From: Rhodoferax fermentans
Lineage (GTDB): Bacteria; Pseudomonadota; Gammaproteobacteria; Burkholderiales; Burkholderiaceae_C
Direction: 5' to 3'
Length of the DNA: 64,000 nt
Assembly (NCBI RefSeq): GCF_002017865.1
Contig: NZ_MTJN01000002.1
Span: 620,001-684,000, forward strand
The translations under genes were made by a program, and so were the position numbers. The notes under the pieces were generated by a model that was given only the letters and a program-made list of their open reading frames with translations, was not told the DNA's origin and did no database searches. Shown here piece by piece: positions 24,674-32,425 of this stretch (position 1 is its first letter; the number at the start of each line of letters is the position of its first letter).

Positions 24674-24685
24674 ACCTGTACAGGT
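24674..24685. promoter_or_regulatory. Perfect palindrome upstream of com
   Basis: ACCTGTACAGGT, a 12-bp perfect palindrome 24 bases before the com start. CACCTG/CAGGTG arms also occur at 5884-5902. It could be an operator or an RNA stem in the com leader. Confidence 0.4.
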
Positions 24686-24709
24686 CAGGGCATTATGGAA
24701 GATGCCGAC

Positions 24710-25003
24710 ATGCAAGAAGTGAGATGTGGTGCCTGTGGCAAGCTGTTGGCCATTGGTGATTACAAAAGACTGCAGATAAAGTGCCCGCGTTGCCGGGTGC
24801 TCAATGACCTGAGGGCCGAGAGCCTCCAACCTGAACGCCTCAGAGCGTCATCAAAAAATGGATTGACTGATGACGACAGAACGAGCAGCGCAGAGCACCT
24901 TCAACAACACGGCCGATCTGGACATGATTCAGGCGGCGCCGATGGTGCAGTGGGTAGGCGGAAAGCGCCGCCTCGCACCACACATCCTGCCGGTGTTTCC
25001 TGA
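24710..25003 (+). CDS. com: Com-like zinc-finger translational regulator
   Basis: Start chosen at ATG 24710 with GGAAG upstream; ATG 24695 is an in-frame alternative. The first 40 residues (MQEVRCGACGKLLAIGDYKR, then LQIKCPRCRVLNDLRAE) carry two CxxC pairs with spacing like Mu Com, a small zinc protein that binds the leader of mom mRNA and opens its start. The rest is a low-complexity extension produced in the frame overlapping the methylase start by 134 bases. As in Mu, com lies directly upstream of and overlaps the DNA-modification gene. Confidence 0.85.
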   Translation: MQEVRCGACGKLLAIGDYKRLQIKCPRCRVLNDLRAESLQPERLRASSKNGLTDDDRTSSAEHLQQHGRSGHDSGGADGAVGRRKAPPRTTHPAGVS

Positions 25004-25706
25004 GCACACCTGCTATGTGGAACCCTTCTGCGGTGCGGCCGCGTTGTTTTTCCTCAAGGCGCCCGTGAAGGTCGAGGTGCTCAACGATGTGAACGGTGAA
25101 CTGGTCACCCTGTATCGAGTGGTGCAGCATCACCTGGAGGAGTTTGTCAGGCACTTCAAATGGGCGCTGGCCAGCCGAGAGATTTACAAGTGGCTGCAGA
25201 TAACCCCGTCTGAGACCTTGACGGACATCCAAAGGGCGGCCAGGTTCTTTTACCTACAAAAACTGGGCTTTGGCGGCAAGGTGACCGGGCAGACGTTTGG
25301 AACCGCCACCGTGCGGCCCGCTGGGTTGAACCTGCTGCGCCTTGAAGAACAGCTCAGCGCCGTGCACCTTCGGCTGCATCAGGTGTTTATCGAGCGACTG
25401 GAGTGGTCTGCCTGCGTTGAGCGTTATGACCGTCCACACAGTCTGTTTTATCTGGACCCGCCGTACTTTGGCACTGTCGGCTATGGCGTTCCATTTGGTC
25501 TTGAGCAATACGACCAGATGGCGCAGCTGATGGGTTCGATGAAGGGTAAGGCTGTGGTGAGTGTCAATGACATCCCTGAGATGCGCCTGGCATTCAAGGG
25601 ACACCACTTCAAGCAGGTGAGCATCAGCTACACGGTCGGTGCATCTGGACGTGGTCGGGTGCCCAAAGGCGAGTTGATCATCAGCAACTTCAATCCAGGC
25701 GTTTGA
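24870..25706 (+). CDS. dam: D12-class DNA adenine-N6 methyltransferase (Dam-like)
   Basis: A 278-residue methylase with SAM-binding motif I CYVEPFCGAAALFF (about residues 48-61; the class usually has FxGxG) and the catalytic motif IV DPPY (LFYLDPPYFGT), plus a terminal VSIS-YTV-GRG-PKGELIISN block typical of D12 enzymes (GATC-type or related targets). It replaces mom, the hypermodification gene of Mu, while keeping the Com regulator in front. The likely role is protecting phage DNA from restriction, expressed late. It is the last gene before the prophage right end. Confidence 0.9.
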   Translation: MTTERAAQSTFNNTADLDMIQAAPMVQWVGGKRRLAPHILPVFPEHTCYVEPFCGAAALFFLKAPVKVEVLNDVNGELVTLYRVVQHHLEEFVRHFKWALASREIYKWLQITPSETLTDIQRAARFFYLQKLGFGGKVTGQTFGTATVRPAGLNLLRLEEQLSAVHLRLHQVFIERLEWSACVERYDRPHSLFYLDPPYFGTVGYGVPFGLEQYDQMAQLMGSMKGKAVVSVNDIPEMRLAFKGHHFKQVSISYTVGASGRGRVPKGELIISNFNPGV

Positions 25707-25730
25707 AGCGGTTTTGAAGTTCTTTTAATG

Positions 25731-25769
25731 CTGGATCAAATCAAACGTCTGCCTGGATCAAACTAAACG
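25731..25769 (+). repeat. Paired 17-bp repeats at prophage right end (likely transposase binding sites)
   Basis: CTGGATCAAATCAAACG (25731-25747) and CTGGATCAAACTAAACG (25753-25769) differ at two positions and are spaced 22 bases, two helical turns, as MuA end sites are. GTTTGA at 25701 is an inverted half-site. The exact end base (CA) is not resolved. Confidence 0.6.
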
Positions 25770-25774
25770 GCGCG

Positions 25775-26251
25775 CTACTTTGCCAAATACTGGGAGGCCA
25801 GGCACCCACCAGAGGTCGCCACATTGCCGTCCGCGTAAAAAGCCTGGTTCAGCACATCTACCCCGGCTTCCTGCACCCAAGGCTTGGTTAGCAGGTCGGT
25901 GCAGGCGGGTATCGACCGCAGCAGCCCCAGTTTGGCCAACATCAAGGTGCCTGAACATTGGGCGCCAATCAGCTGCCTGCTCGGATCGAGTTGCAGCTGG
26001 TCCATGACATGCAGGTCATTGGCAATCTCGCGGGTTTTCATGCCACTGCCAAACAGAACCGCGTCCGCCCCACAGGCCTGGGCCAGAGTGGATTGCGCGT
26101 GCAAGGTGACGCCATTCATGGATGTCACCTTTGGCGTCGGGCAGCACAGTGAGACACGCCAATCTGGCGTTTTGATGCGATTGAGAATGCCCAGGGCAAT
26201 CAGCGAGTCGAGTTCATTGAACCCGTCGAAGGTCAGGATGGCGATGTGCAT
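25775..26251 (-). CDS. DJ-1/PfpI family protein, 3' truncated by prophage
   Basis: The 158-residue protein ([20 protein letters not shown]) has the DJ-1/PfpI nucleophile elbow [12 protein letters not shown] with Cys and the AxxFGSGMKT segment. Family members of this type continue well past ASQYLA, with a C-terminal helix and about 35 further residues; here the frame stops after LASQYLAK at the prophage boundary. The missing end is probably on the far side of the prophage, outside the window. Such proteins act as amidases, chaperones or isonitrile hydratases; which one is unclear. A repeat copy overlaps its start. Confidence 0.8.
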   Translation of the reverse strand: MHIAILTFDGFNELDSLIALGILNRIKTPDWRVSLCCPTPKVTSMNGVTLHAQSTLAQACGADAVLFGSGMKTREIANDLHVMDQLQLDPSRQLIGAQCSGTLMLAKLGLLRSIPACTDLLTKPWVQEAGVDVLNQAFYADGNVATSGGCLASQYLAK

Positions 26252-26267
26252 CGGGTCACTTTACCAG
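26242..26267. repeat. 26-bp near-repeat, copy 1
   Basis: CGATGTGCATC, two variable bases, then GTCACTTTACCAG. The same sequence with 24/26 identity occurs at 29981-30006. This copy spans the PfpI start codon and ribosome site. Confidence 0.5.
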
Positions 26268-26293
26268 CCAGCACACTTTTTTATGTTGTGTGG

Positions 26294-26321
26294 TGTAAGA
26301 AACCGGCAGCCCCACCGACTA
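26294..26321 (+). promoter_or_regulatory. Candidate ECF-type promoter for bufferin operon
   Basis: TGTAAG (26294-26299), 16 bases, then CGACTA (26316-26321), matching the general ECF layout (TGTAAC-N16-CGTCTA). It lies 77 bases before the bufA ATG, and an ECF sigma factor is encoded at the other end of this operon. Confidence 0.45.
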
Positions 26322-26398
26322 AACCATCAGCACGGTACAAAAAGTGTTTCGTGCGGTTCCCCTACTTCCCCTATGTCAACTTCTTAAAGGACAGTCAC

Positions 26399-26713
26399 AT
26401 GACAACCCAAACCACCACTTCACGTTACACCACAGCTGCTGGCCTGGCGCTGGCCATGAGCGCGGCCCTGACCATTGCGGCAACCCCTATCGCCGCCCAA
26501 GCGGCCGACATGGAGAAGTGTTTTGGCGTGGCCCTCAAAGGCAAAAACGACTGCAAAGCAGGTGCGGGTACCACCTGCGCAGGCACCTCCAAGATGGACT
26601 ACCAAGGCAATGCCTGGTCGATGGTGCCCAAGGGTACCTGCGAAAAAACCATGTCCAAAACCTCGCCCACAGGTTTTGGACAACTGCAAGAGTTCAAGGA
26701 AGTCAAAGCCTGA
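26399..26713 (+). CDS. bufA1: DUF2282 precursor peptide, BufA1-type bufferin
   Basis: The 104-residue protein starts at ATG 26399. It has a long N-terminal region with a Sec-type hydrophobic stretch ([20 protein letters not shown], cleavage after AQA) and a mature part with four cysteines: [27 protein letters not shown]. This is the BufA1 (DUF2282) pattern. Family members are post-translationally modified at Cys by a MNIO enzyme and bind copper in the periplasm. bufB1 and bufC1 follow at once. Confidence 0.9.
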   Translation: MTTQTTTSRYTTAAGLALAMSAALTIAATPIAAQAADMEKCFGVALKGKNDCKAGAGTTCAGTSKMDYQGNAWSMVPKGTCEKTMSKTSPTGFGQLQEFKEVKA

Positions 26714-26741
26714 TTGGCCCCTAAGGAACGGAGCACCTGGC

Positions 26742-27668
26742 ATGTTGAACCTGACCAACACAGCGCTTCAGACCCAGCTTGCTCCCACCCACCCCCTGCC
26801 CACCCGGGCGGGGGTGGGGCTCAAGCCTGAACACTTTCAGGACGTCTTGAGCACGCAGCCAGACATCGGCTTCTTTGAAATCCATGCCGAGAATTACATG
26901 GTGCCGGGTGGCCCGTTTCACCATTACCTCACCTGCATCAGGGAAAGTTATGCACTCTCGATCCACGGTGTGGGGCTGTCCATCGGCGCCGATGGGCCGC
27001 TGGACTTGGATCACCTGCAAAACCTGAAGCACTTGCTGGACCGATATCAGCCGCAATCCTTCTCGGAGCATCTGGCCTGGTCAACCCACGGCAGCACCTT
27101 CCTGAACGACTTGCTGCCACTGCCCTACACCACCGCCACGCTGCAACGAGTGTGCGACCACATTGACCAGGTGCAGTTGTACCTGGGTCGGCGTATGTTG
27201 CTGGAGAACCCGGCGACCTACCTGGAATTTGCCTCATCCACCTGGAGCGAAGCCGCGTTTTTGTCAGAAGTGATTCGGCGCACCGGCTGCGGGCTGCTGC
27301 TGGACGTGAACAACGTGTATGTCAGCAGCGTCAACCACCAGCGTGACGCACAGGCCGTCATCCGCACTTTGCCTTTGGACCAGCTTGGCGAGATCCATCT
27401 GGCCGGGTTTGCCGAGTCACAAGACGCCAACGGTGATCTGCTGTTGATTGACAGCCATGGCGCCCCGGTGGCGCAGGCCGTGTGGGACTTGTACAGCTTC
27501 ACGCTGGCTTTGACCGGCCCGGTGGCCACCCTGCTGGAACGCGACAACCACATCCCACCTTGGCCGGTGTTGCTGGCCGAGGCCCATCTAGCCGACACCC
27601 AGTTGCGCAAAGCGGCGGGCAGATACCAAAACGGCCAATGGCTTGGCCTGGCAGAGGTAGACGCATGA
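26742..27668 (+). CDS. bufB1: DUF692 multinuclear iron oxidase (MNIO), BufB
   Basis: ATG 26742 is used; AAGGA and GGAG lie upstream and the frame is open further back without a ribosome site. The 308-residue TIM-barrel enzyme shows the DUF692 metal ligands: [56 protein letters not shown] and DSHGAPV, all His/Asp/Glu sites for the iron cluster. The enzyme oxidises cysteines of BufA into heterocycles with O2. bufC1 overlaps by 4 bases. Confidence 0.93.
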   Translation: MLNLTNTALQTQLAPTHPLPTRAGVGLKPEHFQDVLSTQPDIGFFEIHAENYMVPGGPFHHYLTCIRESYALSIHGVGLSIGADGPLDLDHLQNLKHLLDRYQPQSFSEHLAWSTHGSTFLNDLLPLPYTTATLQRVCDHIDQVQLYLGRRMLLENPATYLEFASSTWSEAAFLSEVIRRTGCGLLLDVNNVYVSSVNHQRDAQAVIRTLPLDQLGEIHLAGFAESQDANGDLLLIDSHGAPVAQAVWDLYSFTLALTGPVATLLERDNHIPPWPVLLAEAHLADTQLRKAAGRYQNGQWLGLAEVDA

Positions 27669-28432
27669 GTACCCAGGCCGACTTCGCAGAAGCCCTGCTC
27701 AACCCCGATCTGACTTGCCCGGGTGGCCTGCACAGCTGGAACGGCAGCAACCCGGCGACTCGTTTTGCGGTGTACCGCAACAACGTGATGGTGTCTTTGG
27801 TCGATGCCCTGGCCGACACCTACCCGGTGGTGCAAGCGCTGGTGGGCAAGGAGTTTTTCAGCGCCATGGCGCGGGTCTATGCCCAGGCCAGGCCACCACG
27901 CTCCCCCGTTTTGGCCTATTACGGGCAAGACTTTGCCGCGTTCATCCACAGCTTTGCGCCCGCAGCCAGCGTGCCCTACCTGGCCGATGTGGCCCGGCTG
28001 GAAATGGCCCGGGTGTTGGCCTACCACGCGGCCGATGTGACCTCCATTGCCCCCCAGACACTGCAAGAGGTGCTGACTGACCCGCAACAACTGGCGTCGG
28101 CGCGGCTGATCCTGCACCCCTCGGCTCAGATCATTGCCTCACCCTTTGCTGTGTTGTCCATTTGGGCTGCGCATCAGGACAAGGACAACCCGTCGGCATT
28201 CGACCCCACCCCAGCCCAGACGGTGCTGGTGTTCAGACTCGGCCTGGCGGTGGACATGCTGGAACTGCTCAAGGGGACAGCGCACTTTGTCCAAACCCTA
28301 CACAAAGGAGACAGCTTGCTGACTGCTGCCAGCCAAGCCGCCGAATATGACGCTGAATTTGACTTGACCCAGACCTTGGCGCTGTTGCTGCGTTTGCAGC
28401 TCGTCACAGACGTCACCACCGAAAAGGCATGA
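27665..28432 (+). CDS. bufC1: DUF2063 partner protein, BufC
   Basis: The start is the ATGA overlap at 27665. The 255-residue protein begins with the DUF2063 block [10 protein letters not shown], then [39 protein letters not shown], and [20 protein letters not shown]. This domain acts as a recognition element that presents the BufA precursor to the MNIO enzyme. It sits between bufB1 and doxX in a typical four-gene order. Confidence 0.92.
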   Translation: MSTQADFAEALLNPDLTCPGGLHSWNGSNPATRFAVYRNNVMVSLVDALADTYPVVQALVGKEFFSAMARVYAQARPPRSPVLAYYGQDFAAFIHSFAPAASVPYLADVARLEMARVLAYHAADVTSIAPQTLQEVLTDPQQLASARLILHPSAQIIASPFAVLSIWAAHQDKDNPSAFDPTPAQTVLVFRLGLAVDMLELLKGTAHFVQTLHKGDSLLTAASQAAEYDAEFDLTQTLALLLRLQLVTDVTTEKA

Positions 28433-28433
28433 C

Positions 28434-28967
28434 ATGAACACACCCGCTAAGCCCTTGCGTTCAACGGCATCACCCCCTTCCCAAGAAGGTGGGATACCCG
28501 GCCTGATATGGCAGTTCATCCGCATCGCCGAGTCTTTGCCCAACAGCTTGCTGGCGTTTGTCGCGCGCTTCTCCATCGCAGCGGTGTTCTGGAAGTCAGG
28601 TCAGACCAAGATCCAGGGTTTTGCGCTGGACATCGTCAACGGCGAACACATCTGGGGCTGGCCACGCCTGTCGGATTCGGTGGTGGATCTGTTTCGGGAT
28701 GAGTACCGCCTGCCGCTGTTGCCGCCTGAGCTCGCCGCCATGCTGGCGGCGACGGCTGAACATGTTTTCCCAGCACTGATCTTGCTGGGCCTGGCGACCC
28801 GGCTGTCGGCGTTGGCGCTGCTGGGCATGACACTGACCATCCAGTTATTTGTCTACCCCGATGCCTACCCTACCCACGGCACCTGGGCCGCTGTCTTGTT
28901 GTACCTGACGGCGCATGGGCCGGGCAAGCTGTCGATAGACCACTGGATCGCCCGGCGTTGCCGCTGA
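28434..28967 (+). CDS. DoxX family membrane protein in bufferin operon
   Basis: A 177-residue membrane protein with about four predicted segments, starting 1 base after bufC1 ends. Segments FVARFSIAAVFWKSGQTKI, MLAATAEHVFPALILLGLAT and LLGMTLTIQLFVYPDAY are standard for DoxX. DoxX proteins often accompany DUF692/DUF2063 pairs. Exact role is unknown; electron transfer or membrane redox support has been proposed. Confidence 0.9.
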   Translation: MNTPAKPLRSTASPPSQEGGIPGLIWQFIRIAESLPNSLLAFVARFSIAAVFWKSGQTKIQGFALDIVNGEHIWGWPRLSDSVVDLFRDEYRLPLLPPELAAMLAATAEHVFPALILLGLATRLSALALLGMTLTIQLFVYPDAYPTHGTWAAVLLYLTAHGPGKLSIDHWIARRCR

Positions 28968-29030
28968 AGCGCAGCACCTGCTGCAAGTGACTCCGCCACA
29001 AGTCTGATCAACAGCCGCAAGGACGGTTGT

Positions 29031-29237
29031 CTATTTGGGCGGCTCTGTCGGCGGGGCTTCGTCCTGGCCCTGGGCATAGGCTTTCATGACCTGGCTCAGA
29101 AACGGCAGTTGCACACTGAAATTCTTGCAGCCGGAACACATCATCAAGTGGAACTTCAGACCCACTTTTTCCGGCAGCAACAAGGCACGCTCCTGCGACT
29201 CGGACATCAGTTGTGTGGCGTGTTGGCAGTTCATCAT
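29031..29237 (-). CDS. Zinc anti-sigma factor (ZAS-type)
   Basis: A 68-residue protein starting inside the sigma factor stop (TGATG overlap). It carries the anti-sigma zinc pattern His-x3-Cys-x2-Cys as FHLMMCSGCKNF, with an upstream C4-Q-H region near the N-terminus. It should hold the ECF sigma factor inactive until a signal such as metal or oxidant stress changes the zinc site. Lacks a membrane segment, so it is soluble like ChrR. Confidence 0.85.
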   Translation of the reverse strand: MMNCQHATQLMSESQERALLLPEKVGLKFHLMMCSGCKNFSVQLPFLSQVMKAYAQGQDEAPPTEPPK

Positions 29238-29863
29238 CAGTGTTCACCCCTCGCAAACCAATTGTTCTCCAGGCACTCCCGCAGGCGCAGGCGCGCCCGG
29301 TGCAACATCACATTGAGGTTGCTGGTGCTGATGCCCACAGCAGTGCAAATCTCGGTGGCATCCAGCTCAATAAATTCTTTCATCATGAACACCCTGGCTT
29401 GGTTGCCTGGTAGCCGCTCCAGGCAGATTTCGAACACTGCCCAGAACTGCTGCTGATGCAGGGCTTCGTGTGGGTTGCCCCAATGTGCGGGTCGCTCATC
29501 GGCCTGCCAATGCCCTTTCGGGTCAAACAGCTCCGAGAAGTCTTCATGCTCTTGCGGTTCACGCAGCAGGCTGCTGGCATCACCCGTGCGCTGTTTGTGT
29601 CGCAAGACATCGGCAATCTTGTTGCGCAAAATGGCAAACACCCAGGTTTTTAACGCTGCCCGACCGGCGAATGCCTTGGCGTTTTTGAGGGCACCCACCA
29701 GCGCCTCCTGTACAGCATCTTCCGCCGTATGGCTGCTGGAGAGTTGCAGCGTCGCAAACCGCAACATCTGGCGGCGCAAGTCGCTCAAGAAAGCGGTGTC
29801 GGACAAGATTGACGTGTCAGGCAGCTCCGACCCCAGGGCTTCACGCAGTTGCGCGTCCATCAC
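29237..29863 (-). CDS. ECF sigma factor
   Basis: The 208-residue protein has region 2 (about 35-90; LSSSHTAEDAVQEALVGALK, then LKTWVFAILRNKIADVLRHK) and region 4 (about 148-198; LERLPGNQARVFMMKEFIEL, then ISTSNLNVMLHRARLRLREC). It is cotranscribed with the ZAS anti-sigma factor and convergent with the bufferin operon, which has an ECF-like promoter, so it probably controls bufA1-B1-C1 in response to metal or oxidative stress. This link is inferred from layout only. Confidence 0.9.
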   Translation of the reverse strand: MMDAQLREALGSELPDTSILSDTAFLSDLRRQMLRFATLQLSSSHTAEDAVQEALVGALKNAKAFAGRAALKTWVFAILRNKIADVLRHKQRTGDASSLLREPQEHEDFSELFDPKGHWQADERPAHWGNPHEALHQQQFWAVFEICLERLPGNQARVFMMKEFIELDATEICTAVGISTSNLNVMLHRARLRLRECLENNWFARGEH

Positions 29864-29980
29864 TTTGCACCTGCAAACATCAACAACGCTCCCGCAACAG
29901 TGGTAACGCCGCCTGCGACCCTGCGGCGGGCAACCTCCTCAGCGGGGTGGTGTCAGGGCGCCTGTCCAAGGAGGGGAGAA

Positions 29981-30006
29981 CGATGTGCATCCAGTCACTT
30001 TACCAG
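29981..30006. repeat. 26-bp near-repeat, copy 2
   Basis: Matches 26242-26267 at 24 of 26 positions, same orientation. It lies 118 bases upstream of the minus-strand sigma gene. Confidence 0.5.
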
Positions 30007-30092
30007 TGGGAGCGGCTGAAATATGCAGGTTTGGGAAAACAACTTGCACGTGGACGTGCACTGTGGAACAGAACAGCTTGTGATTTGCAAAA

Positions 30093-30142
30093 GAAATGGC
30101 GTATAGCCCTTATACAGCAAGCCTTAATAGCTATTTATTTTG
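30093..30142 (-). repeat. Dispersed hairpin-core repeat, intergenic copy
   Basis: On the minus strand: ATAGCTATTAAGGCTTG, then AAGGGCTATACGCCATTTC. See copies at 31331, 35916, 36455, 44714, 50741, 55914, 61174 and 62286. Confidence 0.6.
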
Positions 30143-30268
30143 AAGTAAACAAACAGCAGATTGGCGAGGCATCCGGCGGATGACAGGTTTGGCAAGCGCT
30201 GGCCAGCCCCTAAGCAAGGTGTCTTCGCCTGACAATGGCATGACCCAGACTCAAGGCTTTGGGGACAC

Positions 30269-30529
30269 TTATCGCCGCATACACGCCGACGGTGGGTAGC
30301 CAAAGTTGCGCTGAAAAGCCGAGGAAAAGTTCGACACAGTCGAGTAGCCGGCACGGTAGCCCGCCTCGCCGACAGTCAAGCGCCCTTCCATCAACAGTGC
30401 GCGGGCTGCGTTCAGGCGCTCGCTACGCTGGAACGCCATCACCGACATGCCATAGGCGGCCTTGAACAGCCGTTGCAGGGTGCTCACGCTCATACCCAGC
30501 TCCTGGGCCAACTGCTGCGGCTCGATCAG
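30269..30529 (-). pseudogene. AraC/XylS DNA-binding domain fragment
   Basis: The last 86 codons read as an AraC C-terminal domain with two helix-turn-helix units: LAQELGMSVSTLQRLFKAAY and RLTVGEAGYRAGYSTVSNFS, then FQRNFGYPPSA. The frame upstream becomes the antisense of a monooxygenase, so the 5' two-thirds of the regulator are lost. The wording (MSVSTLQRLFKAAYG) resembles PchR-type siderophore regulators. Confidence 0.75.
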
Positions 30530-30541
30530 GCACACGCACAC

Positions 30542-30973
30542 CTGGATCGGCCCCAGCGCCTGGCCAAGCTGGCTTCCATCCTGGGTATCGCGCTTGATGG
30601 CCTGCCGAATGACCGTCGCCTTGGCCCCGAAGACTTTGCGGCGCCAACACAGCCGGTGCGCAGCCGCACCCATGCCGAGCTGCTGCTGCGCCGCATCGCC
30701 AGCGACCGGCCCACGCTGAAGGACCTGTTGGCCCTGCCCGAGGTGGTGTCGTCCGCGCATTGGCAGGTGATTGGGACACCCGCTGACGCGGTCGAGCAGA
30801 TCCTGGCTTGGCGAGCGGCCGATGCCATCGACGGGTTCATCGCCCTGCCCGGTGGCAGCCTGGGTTCGCTGGCGCTGTTCCTGGACCAGGTGGTCCCGAC
30901 CTTGCAGGCGGCAGGTGCCCTGAAAACCGCCTATCACGACGCCGGGCCAGGACAAGCAACGAAACAGGGGTGA
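30542..30973 (+). pseudogene. Flavin-dependent monooxygenase C-terminal fragment (NtaA/SnaA type)
   Basis: The plus strand encodes the C-terminal third of a luciferase-like monooxygenase: LAKLASILGIALDGLPNDRR, then HWQVIGTPADAVEQILAWRA, DGFIALPGGSLGSLALFLDQ. The N-terminal barrel that binds flavin and substrate is missing and no start is present. It meets the AraC fragment at about 30535, in opposite orientation, so a rearrangement joined two broken genes. Confidence 0.75.
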
Positions 30974-31003
30974 GGGAATTTTTTGGCAGACGCCCATCAC
31001 CCC

Positions 31004-32173
31004 TCACAACACCTGCACCACCCCCATGTCCGGCCGGTCCAGCCACTGCGCAAATTCGTCAGCCAGCTGCTGACTGGCTGAGACGGCGGCGGTCCAGACC
31101 TTGATGCGGCCCGCCAGATCGGCGCCGTAGTGGGTGAAGTCGGTGCGGTCGGGCAGTTTGCCGTTGGGCAGAGTGCTGACCCACTCCGGGTTGGGCGCCA
31201 GCAGCAGCAGGTTGTCGAGAAACGGTGTAGCGCGGTGGCGCCAGCGCAGGTGCTTGTCCAGCCAACCCGGCACCACGCTGCGCTGAAAGTGGGGGTACAA
31301 CACCAGCGCCGCCCCGCTTTGTGGGTCTTTTTGGCCTGTAGCCCTTGTATCACCTGGGCTAACAGCTATGTTTCTGGTAGTACCCAGCGCTGCCGCCCAG
31401 TTCAGGTGCAGGTGGTAGTCGGTCACGCCCCCGTCCCAGTACGCGCCGCTGGGTGCACCAGCTATGTCGTGCACCGCCTGCAGCACAAACGGGATCGAGC
31501 AGCTGGCCTGCATCGCAGGCAAGAAGTTGGCCTCGGTCAAGCCCACCTGCTGTGTCGGGTAGTCGCTCGTCTCAAATGGCAAGCTGGCCAGCAGATGGGG
31601 TGCACCCGGTAGCGGGCTGGAGAACACCACCCGCTGCAGCCACAGGCCCAGCGCCCGACGTGCCAGCAGGTTGCTGGCAAAAGCCGCGCCATAACCGGCG
31701 GCGGTGGACCAACCACCTTCGCGCTTGAGCAAGCCACGCCCATGCGCTGTGAGCAGATGCAGCCGGTAACGCGGGTGCTGCAGCAGCTCGGTGATGCGCC
31801 CGCCGTAAAAGGCCTGCAGGTTCTGGCCAAACACCGCGCTGACCCGTGCTGCGGCAGGCCGTTTCTCACCGGGCAACAGCGCGTAGTTCTGGTGGATGTA
31901 GTCGTGCTCGAGCCGTTGGAGTGCGGCCACCGGCTCGTTCAGGCAGGCGGTGGCCATGCGCCAGGCACCGATCGAGGCCCCCACCAGCGCCACCGGCTGG
32001 TTCGACTGCGGCAACCAGTGACCAAAAATGAACTGGTCCAGCGGCCCCAGGATCAGGCCCTTGGGGCCACCCGCAGCGGCCGGTATCGCGGCAATGTCCT
32101 GGCTGTGCAGCCCGTGTTGGCGCAGGTGCGCCAGCGCGCGCGGGCCAGCGTAAATGTGTAGCGCTTTTGTCAT
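31004..32173 (-). CDS. Patatin-like phospholipase
   Basis: ATG at 32173 is used; a longer frame to 32242 lacks support. The 389-residue hydrolase carries the oxyanion loop GGPKGL, the nucleophile motif VGASIGAWR (GxSxG) and the DGG-type Asp in YWDGGVTDYH, giving the Ser-Asp dyad. It should release fatty acids from lipids. A copy of the dispersed repeat (31331-31370) encodes the in-frame stretch NIAVSPGDTRATGQKDP between the DGG motif and the C-terminal part. Minus-strand neighbours do not suggest an operon. Confidence 0.85.
   Translation of the reverse strand: MTKALHIYAGPRALAHLRQHGLHSQDIAAIPAAAGGPKGLILGPLDQFIFGHWLPQSNQPVALVGASIGAWRMATACLNEPVAALQRLEHDYIHQNYALLPGEKRPAAARVSAVFGQNLQAFYGGRITELLQHPRYRLHLLTAHGRGLLKREGGWSTAAGYGAAFASNLLARRALGLWLQRVVFSSPLPGAPHLLASLPFETSDYPTQQVGLTEANFLPAMQASCSIPFVLQAVHDIAGAPSGAYWDGGVTDYHLHLNWAAALGTTRNIAVSPGDTRATGQKDPQSGAALVLYPHFQRSVVPGWLDKHLRWRHRATPFLDNLLLLAPNPEWVSTLPNGKLPDRTDFTHYGADLAGRIKVWTAAVSASQQLADEFAQWLDRPDMGVVQVL
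31331..31370 (-). repeat. Dispersed repeat inside patatin gene
   Basis: Read on the coding strand: CATAGCTGTTAGCCC, then ACAAGGGCTACAGGCCAA. In frame, no stop. Confidence 0.7.
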
Positions 32174-32425
32174 GGGCAAGGTGGGTAAATAGGGGTCAAG
32201 ACCTGGGGATTGTCCAGCCACAAGCAGGCAAACCCGGCTCAAACACTCGGATGGGGGTCTGATGGCGGCACATCGGTCACAGCGGCGTGTTTTGGACTAT
32301 CGCCAAAACGCCACAACGGCTAATATGGCCCGTCCATCTTTGGCTGTTGCCCCAGGCGCGCTGGTCAGCCGCGTGGCGTGTGACAGTTCCCCCCGGTGTG
32401 ATCCAAGCTTGAACAGGTGTTGCCC

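Larger units (their letters stand above)
1..25770 (+). mobile_element. Mu-like transposable prophage, right part; left end outside window, packaging and lysis genes absent
   Basis: Gene order follows phage Mu: transposase A, B, GemA, Mor, protease/scaffold, decoration, capsid, gp36, gpG-like, gp37, sheath, tube, tail chaperone, tape measure, N, P, gp45-gp48, fibre, Com, DNA modification. All genes lie on the plus strand, usually with 1-4 base overlaps. The right boundary is placed at about 25770, after two 17-bp repeats and next to a truncated host gene; the exact terminal base is not resolved. No lysis, terminase, portal or gp30 gene is present between 5788 and 7802. The left end, the repressor and any ner gene would lie upstream of the window. 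Confidence 0.95.
29864..30268. other. Gap between sigma factor and AraC fragment
   Basis: 405 bases without a supported gene. It holds the second copy of the 26-bp near-repeat (29981-30006), one copy of the dispersed repeat (30093-30142) and, on the minus strand within the 26-bp copy, a possible promoter-like TGGTAA-N17-CGTTCT ahead of the sigma gene. A 66-codon plus-strand frame from 29983 has no ribosome site or family resemblance. Confidence 0.5.

Noticed and set aside
1..25770. Search for integrase, invertase or toxin-antitoxin genes in the prophage
   Set aside because: None is visible; mobility is explained by the DDE transposase.
29983..30183. 66-codon plus-strand frame in the sigma/AraC gap
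   Set aside because: Overlaps two repeats, no ribosome site, no similarity to known proteins.
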